Shown here piece by piece: positions 35,374 through 46,724 of a stretch of 64,000 nucleotides of DNA; within the stretch, counting starts at the first letter, position 1, and every line of letters starts with the position of its first letter. A program made the position numbers and the translations under genes. This stretch comes from Xenopus tropicalis. Its lineage: Eukaryota > Chordata > Amphibia > Anura > Pipidae. Location of the stretch: contig NC_030677.2 in the NCBI RefSeq assembly GCF_000004195.4, positions 42,099,142-42,163,141 of the forward strand, written 5' to 3'. The notes beneath the pieces were generated by a model. The model saw only the letters and a list, made by a program, of their open reading frames with translations, was not told the DNA's origin and did no database searches.

Positions 35374-36439
35374 TTAGTGTCCTCCTTGGCTATCTCTTTG
35401 GGACTTTCCAACAGGGTATTGAGAATTACTATAGATGTTCATTGTAGAGCTTCTGTAAACTGGAAATACATGAATTTAAATACATTGCAGGATTTGGAGA
35501 AAATGGATTAAAAAGAGCTAGAAAGTAACTGCCATGGGGTGTGGTGCTGCCCAAAATATGGGCAATAATTACAAATAATGAATGGGTGTGTTGGAAAAAG
35601 GGTTTACTAGTCAGGTAAAGTTATATTTAGCTATTGTTGCTGCAGTGGCTGACAATCTCTAAGACAAACACCACTATAACGGGTATATTTACCAAAGGGT
35701 GGCAATTCCAGGGTCAAATATAGAGGAAAGTCTACTGTCACATGTGGAGAAAACAGCCACTTGCTCTGAATCCCCCTATGGCATCTACCTGTCAGTGTGC
35801 ATACATGGGGCAGATTTTGACCTGGAAACACTCAAGTTTACATTTCCAGGCCGAAATTTAAATGTATTGGGGTTTTCACCACTGGCATGTCTTCTGAATC
35901 TGCTTATGCACCATTCACTGGCAGATATGGAACATTGGCAGATTAACAAGGAAGATACATATATTTGTCAGTGTTGTAAGCCCACCATACATACTAGAAA
36001 GCATAGGGCACATATATTATAGGTGTGTGTGGCCATCTTAACTTTGTTGCAAAACAGTGTTGTATTAAGAATAACAATACCCCAAATCATGGCTTTCCAA
36101 ATATAAGTAATAGCTTTTGTACCCAGGAGGGTGATCTTTTGGTGTTGTATGTGGGCAAAGATCACTATCTACAATTTGGGCACCCCTGAGGTATACATGG
36201 AAACAGAAAAAGCCAATGTCCTTCTCAGAATTCCATTTGTTAAGAAAGAAGAATTATTTGCTTCCCTCCAACATTCCCAATTTACCAAATCCCCCATCAC
36301 CATTCAAAGGTGATCCCTGTAGCATTTATTTTAACCTTAGAAGAAAGACAAAGAAATTCGAAAGTGAGTCTTAGCCTCTTGGTAAAAATCATGCTGTGGT
36401 GCTTGGCTTCTCATTAAAGGACTTGTTAAAAATACAAGA

Positions 36440-36738
36440 AAATGTAGAACCTGTTTCCATGCTGTTAAAAAACAGAATCCTGGGAAAGTTCATCTTTCAG
36501 CTGGAAATGATCTCAAACACAAGGCCAAAGTTACACTGGAGTAGCTCAAGAGGATGTCCTATATTGGCCTACTGAATGTCTTATAATGGCCCAGCCACGG
36601 CACTAATCACAATAAGATACATATACAACATATGAATAACCCGAATAAAAACAGTTCATCTCAAAATTTCAGTGCTGGAGAATTTGTTCTTTAGAGATTT
36701 GATAAAAAAAAGTCTGAATACTTTTGCAGGGCACTGTA
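36440..36738 (+). pseudogene. decayed Tc1-like transposase 3' fragment and end
   Basis: 'gatctcaaacacaaggccaa' 'agttacactggagtagctca' and 'ttataatggcccagccacgg' correspond to the Tc1-family transposase region DND-KH-AK..LEWL...VLEWPSQSPD, interrupted by stops and indels. The end GAATACTTTTGCAGGGCACTGTA is a Tc1-like terminus. Only the 3' part is present and it cannot be functional. Confidence 0.75.
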
Positions 36739-36890
36739 GAAGTAGGGCAGGAAATTCCTGACTCACATGTCACTACTGTAAATGCATAGTATCAATTAAA
36801 GGACAGTGTATTAAAGTTTAAAGGGTAGGACTTGCCAGACAAAAAATGACTTTTATACAGCTGACTAGTTTACATATATACAGTGTCGGA

Positions 36891-37128
36891 CTGGCCCACC
36901 AGGATACCAGGAAAACTCCCGGTGGGCCCAGGAGTCAGTGGGCCCTCTTGCTTCTAACTATTTGGCCAATTGCATGGTCTTTCCCTATTACTATGTGGGA
37001 AAAAGAGATGGAAGGATAGAGAAAAGAGACTTGGATACTAAAGAGGTTGAGGGAGGAGAAGAGGAATAATAGTTTCGAAAGTGGGCCAAGATTATCTGGT
37101 GGGCCCCTGGGGTCTCAGTCCAACACTG
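36891..37128. mobile_element. fold-back MITE, CAGTGTCNGACTGG family, copy 2
   Basis: Begins CAGTGTCGGACTGG and ends CAGTCCAACACTG, related to 1576-1860 over its length. Flanked by CATATATA and CATATATG, a 7-of-8 match that suggests an 8-base hAT-type target duplication. Confidence 0.8.
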
Positions 37129-37430
37129 CATATATGCGTGCTGTAATACATGGACTAATATTTCCAGTTGAAAGGCTGGTTCCAAAAGTTAATAGGGGAG
37201 GGTGAGCGGTTAGAAAAGTATTGTGCATTGCTGAAACTTACCCCCACCCCATGCCTTGCGGTGCTGGGATCCTTGGTCCAGTCAGTACATCTGTAAGGAG
37301 TTTGTGTGTTCTCTCTGTGCTTGTGCGCTTCCTCAGTGTATTCTGGTTTCCTCACACAGTCCCTAAACATACATGCAGGTTAACTGGCTACCTATAATAA
37401 TTGCCTGTAGTGCATGTGAATGCAATATAG

Positions 37431-37517
37431 TTACATAGTTACATAGTTACATAGGGTTGAAAAAAGACCATTGTCCATCAAGTTCAACCCATCCGAGTAA
37501 ACCCAGCACACAACCTA
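37431..37517 (-). repeat. dispersed repeat with TAGTTACATA units, inverse of 9655-9747
   Basis: Tandem TAGTTACATA, then 'gggttgaaaaaagaccattg' and 'catcaagttcaacccatccg'. Confidence 0.8.
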
Positions 37518-37639
37518 TACTAACCAATCTATACACTCACATACATAAACTATATATACAACCAGTAATACTAACTGTAGATATTAGTATCACAATAGCC
37601 TTGGATATTCTGCTTGTTCAAAAACTCATATATGGACCT

Positions 37640-37741
37640 AGACTGTAAGCTTCCCTGACACAGGGACTGATGGGAATGATGTATTATCTCTATAAAGTGC
37701 TGTGAGATATGTTGGTGCTATATAAATAAAGAATAATAATC
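37640..37741 (+). mobile_element. LINE/SINE-type 3' tail
   Basis: 'gactgtaagcttccctgaca' ... 'aaagtgctgtgagatatgtt' 'ggtgctatataaataaagaa' with TAATAAT end. A good match to the typical tail. Confidence 0.8.
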
Positions 37742-38094
37742 AGTCTTAAAAGTCTTGATTTTTTTGCCTTGAGCCCATGTATCCAATTCAGGGAGATGTT
37801 TTTAGACCATTAGATGCCTGTTAATACTGCATGGTGTTAAATAATATCTGAGCTAAAGCACTAGTGCCTTTTCCCTACATACTAAAAGAAGTTACTGTAC
37901 ATCTGAACAAGGACCTTCCTAATTTACTATATTCCAGGACAGGCAAAGCTAGAGTTTTTGCCCCATAATAAACACATAATAATAAGCACAGTTGGTTTCC
38001 AGGACAGGGATCTTAAAACCTTATGTTCTAATAATCATATCAGTGTGTTATATTATGCATGCTGGGTGGCACTCTGTGGCCCTTTTATTTGTTA

Positions 38095-38270
38095 GAGTTA
38101 AGACACACGGAGCTACTAGTAGCAGCTACTTGTCACGGCTACAAAAATAGATAATGCTGATCATTTACTGATAATTGTCTCTATGTGTGTTTTAGCAGAG
38201 GGGAGATTAGTCGCCTGTAATAAATCTTCACTATTGCGGACAACTAATCTCCCGACATGCCATGTCTCTG
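38095..38270. mobile_element. partial MITE, GAGCTACTAGTAGCAGCTACT family with an inner hairpin
   Basis: 'taagacacacggagctacta' start, then GGGAGATTAGTCGCCTGTAA with its inverse 'gacaactaatctccc', as in 34377-34627. Looks like a hybrid of the two neighbouring families. Confidence 0.65.
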
Positions 38271-38504
38271 GCAAGAATGTAAATCACCGGTGGGATGGTA
38301 TACGCTTCACTTCGGTCTCCTGAAGTTGCCTCACAAGGAACCTTTGGCAACTTCAGAAAACCGATTCCTACCTGCTAACAGCAAAGTGTAAATGGATATT
38401 ACTTGTAAAGGCTGGCAGTTATACAGAAACACACATATGCTATTGGCTTGCTGCCCAGTACTGACTGTGTTCAGTGTTTTACTTAAATTTACTTAAATTT
38501 ACCA

Positions 38505-38852
38505 TAAAGGTGGCCATACACGCACCGATATTATCGTACGAAACCTCGTTTCGTACGATAATCGGTGCGTGTATGGCATGTCAGCGAGCCGACCGATATC
38601 GCAGGAAGCTGCTGAAATCGGTCGGCTCGCCGATCGGCCAAGTTAGAAAATTTTGATCGGGCGCCATAGAAGGCGCCTGACCAAAATTCTCCCTTCAGAG
38701 CTGAATCGGCAGAAGGAGGTAGAAATCCTATTGTTTCTACCTCCTTACCTGCCGATTCAGCCCTGAATGGTGTGTGGCGGATCTGACGATGTTTCGTGCG
38801 ACCGACGGTCGTACGAAACATCGTGAGATCGCCACGTGTATGGCCAGCTTAA
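38505..38852. mobile_element. TTAA-type fold-back MITE (CGTACGAAAC subtype), copy 1
   Basis: TAAAGGTGGCCATACACGCA at left, CGTGTATGGCCAGCTTAA at right. Inner hairpins 'tcgtacgaaacctcgtttcgtacga' and 'ggcgccatagaaggcgcc'. Shares its interior (AGAAGGAGGTAGAAA, GCTGAATCGGCAG) with 46391-46724. Confidence 0.85.
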
Positions 38853-39553
38853 GACACGATTGGTTAAATGATATTTTAAAATAGCAAATTATATATTTTG
38901 GACTGTGATAGTGCTTTATAGGTAAAAAGGATTGGTGATTCTATTGCTCTCCATTGTCTTTCTTGGTGAGATTGCACTTTCCCAAATAGAAGACGTATCA
39001 GTGTTGGAAAGTGCTTGAGCAGTTGTGCTGCTGACTCTGTGACATTTGACAGGGTGTAAAATCTTCCTATGTCACTGAACCCTTGGGTCCTCCCCTCCAG
39101 AATGTGCCACAGACAGGGACGAATGCTATAAATGTCTGAAGTTAAACATGGAAAGACATTCTCCCTAGCATTTGCAATACTGAACATTTTCAGTATGCTT
39201 TTTGAATCAGGGTGTCTGAAAATCAATGTTACATACATGTATTCTTCTCTGTAGTGATATATAAACTACATACTCCTTATTCTTGCATCATTTTATTAAA
39301 AATGCTCTCTTATGCATTGATAATTGATAGGAAATATTTTTGCCACTTGAAAGTTTATACAGAATGTAATTAAATGTATTTGTGTTCGTTTTAGGCATGT
39401 TTATTATATTTGGGTGCCTCTATAAAAGATATTCTACAGTATGTAGGACAGGTATTTAGATCTAGTGCTGCCAGACCTACCATACCCCTGTTTGCCACCT
39501 ACCCACAGTCATTGGCATATATGCAGATGGTCTATGCTGTGCTGCGCAATCTC

Positions 39554-40212
39554 TTAAAGGGAAACTATACCCCCAAACAATATAGGTCTCTATAAAAACA
39601 TATTGCATGTAAAACTCTTGCTTCATAAAAATATAATTTTTTAGTATTATGTGTGCTATTGGGTACTCCTAAATAGAAAATTGCTATTTTAAGATTTAAG
39701 GGCTGCCTTCTGGGATTATAGCCAAGGCACACATACATGCTAGGCAGAGGGCAGAGTTCTGTCTTTTGCTCCCACACTTCTTCCTGGTAGAGCTGCATTA
39801 TTTCTGGTCATGTGCAGGGCCGGAACTAAGGGTAGGAGAAGAGGCATCTGCCTAGGGTGCAACGATGGGGGGGCGCCAGGCTGGTACCTTTTCTTTTACT
39901 TACCTCTAGTTCCGGACCCCGTTCCCCCACTGCAACGCCCTGGCAACCCCGACACCCTGTGTGTGCGCATCGTGAGCATGTTCACACACAGGGTTCGGGG
40001 GGGGTGCTGGTTGGGGCGGACCAAGCCAACCAGGTTGCCTAGCATGCCCGGTCAACTTGGCCTGGCACTGGTCATGTGATCTCTGAGGGGGCACACAGCC
40101 CATTACTAAATAGTGGCTCAAGGGAAAGGATGTAAAATGGCAATGTTTACTGATATATATACTGTATATCTGTTGGCTAGGTATTCATTCTGGTGGTATA
40201 GTTTTCCTTTAA
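39554..40212. mobile_element. TTAA-flanked (T2/Kolobok-like) element with a nested hAT MITE
   Basis: TTAAAGGGAAACTATACCCC at left and GTATAGTTTTCCTTTAA at right with TTAA at both edges. It corresponds to the uninterrupted copy at 60487-60839 (shared 'taggtctctataaaaacata' and 'ttgggtactcctaaatagaa' against inverse words). The hAT element 39815-40070 is inserted in it. Confidence 0.88.
39815..40070 (+). mobile_element. hAT-type MITE inserted in a Kolobok-like element
   Basis: CAGGGCCGGAACTAAGGGTA at left, CTTGGCCTGGCACTG at right, flanked exactly by GTCATGTG (39807-39814 and 40071-40078). Homologous to 24118-24346 ('gaagaggcatctgcctaggg'). Confidence 0.92.
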
Positions 40213-40222
40213 AAGGACCTGT

Positions 40223-40350
40223 TTCAGCCTACTAAAAAACTGAATCTTGGGAGAAAGTTTATCTTGTGATCCCAAACACAAGGCTAAAGTTATACTTATA
40301 TGGTTTAGAGCAAAAAGGAGAGTGTCCTGTAATGGCCCAGTCAAGGCCTC
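40223..40350 (+). pseudogene. second decayed Tc1-like transposase fragment
   Basis: 'aaactgaatcttgggagaaa' 'cccaaacacaaggctaaagt' 'cctgtaatggcccagtcaag' are homologous to 36447-36600. It starts 11 bases after the TTAA-flanked element at 39554-40212. Confidence 0.65.
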
Positions 40351-41526
40351 ATCTTAACTTTCTTGGACTTTATTAAAATTGAGGAGCAGAATTGTTATCC
40401 AACATCTTTGATCAAATATGCCAGGAAAAGTGGGCCAATGACTTTCATGGACAGTGTCCAAAGCCGGTACACATGTAACCCTAAGGCAGAGCTGGGCCAT
40501 GTAGCATTGCTGCCCAAGGCAGTTCAACTTGGTCTGTTGCCCCATCTCTGATGCTGCCCTGTAAACCCTTTCGGCACTGCTGCTACTGTTGCTACCTTCA
40601 CTCTTGTTACTCATTTGCTTGCTTACTTCCCCTTACTGTGCCCTTAATTCTTTAATTGCCCCCATAATTACTATTATGTAATGTAGGATAAAATGTCACA
40701 TTTAAGGGATCATGACAATACAGTCTAAATCATTTAGGAACCCATTTTTGGGTCCCAACCCAGATGTTAATGATCCACATTTCCCTGATATAATAAAAAA
40801 TATTGACACAATCAGTACATGGTAACTCTCCTTTAACAAAAGAAAGGACAATTTTTATTTTGGGATGTTCCAATCTTTTATCTCTAACTTAGAATACAGT
40901 TTTCTATAAATGCATAGTCTTTGATAGCTGTTTGATAGAATACAGTGACAAGACTAGCTGTTATATAACTCACTGGGCTTCCCTGAAAACACAAAATTTA
41001 CTCAGAATTGAGTTGTTTGGATTACAAGAGCCACTGTTATCAGATATCCAACCTTCTCAGGTTTTAAACCATTGGGGGAGATCATGTACCATCTTATGAA
41101 TAATTCTTGTGTTTCCAGTGTACTGTGGCAAAAGTTTAGGTTCCGTCCCCACTTGGAACAAAAGTAAAAATAACAGCAATGCACGTTTTAATAGGTTCAC
41201 TGCTATTTTAATCATACAATGCCTTTAACATGCAATGAAAGATAAACGATCGAGAATAATAATGAAGTATAGTGGAAAAATGTTTTTTGTGTCTTTTTTA
41301 AAATCATTCAATTTCACTGTTGTCAATGGCAGCAAAGCAAACTTAAATCACAAGAAATTACAACTGATTTGCAAATGTATTTATTCAAGTGAAAGCTTCC
41401 ACTTCGTACCTGCTGGCAAGTCCAAGAATATCCTGAGATTTGTATAATATGAAAATACTACTAAGGTACTCCGAAATATAGGGACAGAAGATGCCATGTA
41501 GTAGTTGCACTGTGCTTGTGAGCAGA

Positions 41527-41933
41527 AAGGTACCTATTCTTAGCAACTTTTCAGTTTGTCTTCATTTTTTATATGTTTTCATTTACTTGCTTTCCTATAT
41601 GAACCATTCCATCTTTCAAATGGGGGTCATGACCCCAGCATACAAAAAACTATTGCTCTTTGAGGCTACAATTTAACCAATATAGTTACTTTGTATAACT
41701 TATCTTTCTATTTAGGCCCTCCTCTATTCATATTCCTGTCTTTGTTTCGAACCACTGCCTAGATAGCTGCTGAAATTCCACCCTGGGGAGAGCTGCTGAA
41801 CAAAAAGCCAAATAATTCACAAACTGTAAATTATATAAAACGAAGACCAATTGCAAATTGTCTTAGAATGGCACTCAGTCGTCATAATACTAAAAGTAAT
41901 TTAAAGGTAAACAACCCCTTTAAGGGTCATTTA
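41527..41933. mobile_element. T2-type MITE, diverged copy
   Basis: The right end TTTAAAGGTAAACAACCCCTTTAA and interior 'ctctttgaggctacaattta' match 44519-44945 and 62950-63310. The left end near 'agcaacttttcagtttgtct' lacks a clear TTAA. Confidence 0.75.
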
Positions 41934-43237
41934 CAGCAAGGAAGGCAGGGTACAAAATGCAATAAAAAATGGATGCAATCAGCCATTTTTATCCACTTCT
42001 GCACACTGTATTTCCTCTGGTCTCTCCCCTCTGTGGCTTTCCCTATGGACATGCCATTTGACAGTGCTGTATTCATAAAGGGCAGGTGCGAGGAGGCACA
42101 ATATTATAATATTATAGAATCTGCAACAGGAAAATGGGTGTCAAGATTTACTTTTTAGGGCCTTCCTAAATTACTGCTCAATAACTTAGCATTCATTGTC
42201 TTAATTATTGGATTAATCGGCCACCCTCTACATGGTGCATGCTCAGGTATGTATTTTAAGAAGGTGGCATATGGAAGGAGCACTTAAATGCAGTGTTTTT
42301 GTATGTTTGTAACCTTGGTATGAATTAAGGGTGCCTTGGCCAAAAGCTGGCTGGAAAATAGGGGTTGGAATCCAAGTCTTGACGTACATGCAGCAAGAAA
42401 CAGTTATATTCCCTTTCCTTTGAACACCTCAGGTGGCTCCATGCAAATCAATATACACATATAATGTATTCCAGAAAGGCACCCGCTGGTTGTAAAGATA
42501 CACATAATATTGCCCTCCGTACTTTTCCACTGCTTTGCTGTAAGTTAACATGCCCAGGCATATGTCGCTAATTGTCTGATTCTACATACCCCCACCCTCC
42601 GACAAAAAAATTTGCATATTACTTGCGGCATTTTTACTTTTGGCGTACGGGTTAACAAAATACCATGAACAGATACATTTTATCTATGCACATAGACACA
42701 GTCCTCATTGCAGCCATATTCAGTATTAAAATGCCACCTGCAAGTAAAGCAGGTGCACTTGCACAACACCTGATGTACCATCGTTCTAAAGTAAAATCAA
42801 TTAAATCCACTCACTGCAGATCATCAGATTTTCTCTCATTTAACTAAAGGTAAACAGTGAGCAATTCCATTAGAAAGCCTTCAGTATGCCTTACTAGCAG
42901 TAGGGTTTTGCCTTGCAAAGGTGTTAGTCCCCAAGTTCTCTTATACTATTCAATGCAAATCTGCCCTTATGTACATCAGAGGCTCCCAGTAGCAAGGACA
43001 TTATACATGTAAATCTAATCAAGGCATTCAAACCATATGCAGTAACGGGCAATTAGTAGTTTAATACACATTGGAAACAATACAGTCTGGTTCCAGTCAC
43101 TTTGCAAGTTATACTACAGGTATAAAAAATCACAAAAGAATGTTTCCTTTTTACATTTTTTTACTTTATTTTTGGATATAATAGCCAGGACAAACTTTCA
43201 GTTGTCCTTATTTATTTGGACTTAAGTATAGAACTTT

Positions 43238-43537
43238 AAAGTACAGGTATGGAATACGTTATCCAGAAACCCATTATCCAGAAAGCTCCAAATTACAGGA
43301 AGGCCATCTTCCACAGACTCCATTTTAATCAAATAATTCAAATTTTTAAAATTGATTTCCTTTTTCTCTGTAATACAAAAACAGCAGCATGCAGTTGATC
43401 CCAAGTAAGATATAATTAATCCTAATTGGAGGCAAAGTTTGTCTTTCAGAGGCCTTAGGATGGGGATCCAAATTACAGAAATATCCCTTATCCCAGGTCC
43501 TGAGCATTCTGGATAACAGGTACCACACCTGTAATAT
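43238..43537. mobile_element. fold-back MITE, ACAGGTATGGGA family, nearly full copy
   Basis: Left end TACAGGTATGGAATACGTTA, right end GGTACCACACCTGTAATA. Interior: the characteristic 'cagaaagctccaaattacag' followed by 'ctccattttaatcaaat' and 'gatataattaatcctaattgg'. Fragments occur at 4948, 5740, 10951, 45705, 54715 and 55585. Confidence 0.8.
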
Positions 43538-44518
43538 TATGGAGATTATACTTATATAAGCAAAAAATATCCAGGCAAGTTTCCTGGATATATGAGAAAT
43601 AATAGTGCTTATTGCCACTGTTAGCAGGATCACTGGGCTACTGCCCTGGGTGCAGGTCAAAAATAAATAAATATAAGTATAATAAATGTATAAGGAAAAT
43701 GTACCACACACACAGGAACTTAAAAATAAAACAATTGTTTATTTAATAAAAAAAACAACATTTCCAGCACTGACTTAGGGACAAAACCTGAGGAAAAGCA
43801 CAGTCAGTGCTTAAACATTGGATTTTTTGCAATAAAAATGTTTTCCTTTTTACACTAAGTCCCTGTGTGTGCAGATATCTATCCATATATATATATGTAT
43901 TAAAAGCAGAGAGAGGAATATGATCATTTGTTACCCCTCCCCTTTTGTGACTGAACAAATTCATGATAAAGACACAATAAAACAGAATACAAGCGTGAGA
44001 TTTGTGGTTGTTGACCCCTTGTAACCTATTTGTGAACTGGCTGTTATTATTTTGCGTTTGTCCCTGAGAATTTTAGATCCCTATAGATACTTGAAATCCA
44101 TTAGCAGTTTTTATCTTGCTCTGTCGTTGTCAGTAGCTTTATGATCTGTCAGAATAATGTCCTGCTGTGTTTTACAATAGATTACAATAGGGGTCTGAGG
44201 CAGCTTCCTGCTCCTCTGAGAGTGATGATTTTACTAGGGTCAGACTATGTTACTTTTTTCTACACACAATATAGCCATCTTAGTTTTTGGTATCTTGGGT
44301 TTTGTTCACAAAAACTATAAACTGTAGTTTAATAGATTTTATATAATTTTCCTTACCAGAAGGCAATGTTTATTGTAACAGGTAGTTTCAATTTAGCAGC
44401 CACTAAAAAGAGATCTGGCCACCTTACTTTGTAGGTAGGTACTGCAATACAGTACTGTAGCTCCTACGCACTAAAAAAAGAGTTCAGTGCTTTATAATAC
44501 TGTAGCACAGCGAATGCT

Positions 44519-44945
44519 TTAAAGGGGATGTTTCAATTAACTTTCAGTATGTTGAAGAGAGTGTTATTCTGAGACAATCTGAAGTTGGTCTTCATTTTTT
44601 ATTATTTGTGGTTTTTAAATTATTTAGCTTTACATTTAGCAACTCTCCAGTTTGGAATTTTGGCAGCTGTATGGTTGCTAGGGTCCAAATGACCTTAGCA
44701 ACCAGGCAGTGGTTAGAATAAAAAAAATGGGTTATGAACAGGAGTGGGTCTGAATGAAAAAGATAAGTAATAAAAAGTTTGATGACATGACATTGTAGCC
44801 TCAAAGAGCAATAGTTGTTGAAAGCTGCAAATAATTCAAAAATGATAAAAATAAAGACCAATTAAAAATCTGCAAAGACCAATTAAAAAAGAACTGGCCA
44901 TTCTATAACACTAAAGTCCAACTTAAAGATGAACCACCCCTTTAA
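44519..44945. mobile_element. T2-type MITE, TTAAAGGGG...CCCCTTTAA
   Basis: TTAAAGGGGATGTTTCAATT at left and TAAAGATGAACCACCCCTTTAA at right (inverted ends). Typical words are 'ttctataacactaaagt' and 'gcctcaaagagcaatag'. TTAA at both edges. Confidence 0.88.
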
Positions 44946-45704
44946 AGCAGGATTTAGACCTGCATTACTGATAGCTCTTTTATATAGTTGTGCGTAACCT
45001 AAGTGGGTGGGAGTGTAGAGTGAATATTCAAGTAATGCCTTAATCTAATTAGCAGACATGTATTATGGGCTATTCAGGGACTCTTTGATATTTACATTAA
45101 TTTGTTGTGTATGCAATTAAAGAGCGGTTGTTGTATTTTTCGGAAAGCAGGTAAGTGCCCACTTCAGTGAAGGGTCACTTGAATAAGCCATCCATATAAT
45201 TGTTTACATTTTGTGTATTGACCTTAGGAAGGCAGACAGCTTAGAAGTCCCTTCTCTTTGCATGCCCTAAGGAGTCTATTTGGTGAAACTGTCCCACGCA
45301 CAAAGCTTTCTGCCTTGAGCACTTTGGGACACTTTTCCCACCAAATCAGAGCGTGCTGCTATAATTCAGGGATGTCTTTACAGAATCACTTATCACACAA
45401 GCAGCTAGAAACCAGTCAGTAGCATGCATTCAGTCAGAACAAACATTCTGTCGTTTGGCCGCTGTAATGTCTTTGCATTTGCTAATGTTACGTCAATATA
45501 AGCACTTATTCATTATTTTCCTTTGGCAATTGTTCCATTAGATGCAAACTAAAATTGACTGTGCATGCACTAAATGGAAATCTTACAGGTAGTAGTAACA
45601 AGTCCGTTTCATTTACAAATAAAAGCTAGTTATATGCCCTGTGTATACAGTGGAAGTGGATATGTTTAGCCCTTTATAAATAAACCATAATGGAATTGTT
45701 CCAT

Positions 45705-45835
45705 ATACAGGTATGGGATCTGTTATTCGGAAACCCGTTATCCAGAAAGCTCCAAATTACAGGAGGGCTATGTCTCAGGACAATCTTAGGGGGACCCCAT
45801 CCATACACTACTTGAGCTTTTTGAAAAGTAAACAT
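45705..45835. mobile_element. MITE fragment, ACAGGTATGGGA family
   Basis: ACAGGTATGGGATCTGTTAT with 'ccgttatccagaaagctcca'. The right part is lost. Confidence 0.7.
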
Positions 45836-46026
45836 AATGTCATACAACTTTGCAATATACATCAATTAAAATATGCAGCCTTTTCATGATTGTTAATATA
45901 ATAATATGGTTTGGAACATGGTAGTTAACATGGTAGTTAACTGTCCTCAGCCTTCCTTCAGTCAGCATCTTCCAAATCCCCAAATTCCCTGCACATGTGA
46001 TGTCAATAAAAATAGCAACATTACAG

Positions 46027-46092
46027 TGCAATTATTATTATTAACATTTATTTATAAAGCGCCAACATATTCCGCAGTGCTGTACAAGTGCA
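46027..46092 (-). mobile_element. LINE/SINE-type 3' tail (reverse)
   Basis: 'attattattattaacattta' 'tttataaagcgccaacatat' 'tccgcagtgctgtacaag', read as GGCGCTTTATAAATAAATG on the minus strand. Confidence 0.8.
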
Positions 46093-46390
46093 GTACATTG
46101 TGGGTTACGTAGTTTCTGCATGCTACCTGTAAGCAGTGGAGAAGTTTTACAATTTGTAACGTCAATGTTTTAGTCCCTCCTCACCTGCCAGAATTTCAGA
46201 TGATGCAAAAAGAGAAGAACTGTTTTGCAGCTGGAATTCAGCATATAAAAATGGTATTTATTCCTACTTTTTGAAGGAACAGATTACAGTGATATACAGC
46301 TTTTCAGCTCAAAGGTTTTAGTTGTCAGAATTACTTAGAACCACAGATCTTCTTCAGATCTTTTATTTTACACTGGGATGATAGTATTCC

Positions 46391-46724
46391 TAAAGGTAGC
46401 CACACACGTGGCGATTTGCGATCGTTCTGGTCACACGAAAGATCGTTAAATCCACCACTAACCTTCAGGGCTGAAACGGCAGATAAGGAGGTAGAAACAA
46501 TAGGAATTCTACCTCCTTCTGTTGATTCAGCCCTGACGGCAGATTTTGCTCAGGTGCCTTCTATGGCACCCGATCAAAATCTTTTAACCTGGCCGATCCG
46601 CGAGTCGACCAATATCAGCAGCCTCCTGTGATATCGGTCGACTCGCCAACTTGTCATACACGCACCGAATATCGTACGAAACGAGGTTTCATACAATATT
46701 ATCGGTGCGTGTATGGCCAGCTTT
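46391..46724. mobile_element. TTAA-type fold-back MITE (CGTACGAAAC subtype), copy 2
   Basis: TAAAGGTAGCCACACACG at left and GTGCGTGTATGGCCAGCTTTA at right. The interior is the reverse-oriented homologue of 38505-38852, including 'aaggaggtagaaacaatagg'. Confidence 0.85.

Noticed and set aside
35699..36022. 107-codon plus-strand frame in micu3 intron 1
   Set aside because: No recognisable family and no conserved motif; likely chance.
43346..43711. 121-codon minus-strand frame
   Set aside because: Mostly runs through the ACAGGTATGGGA MITE at 43238-43537.
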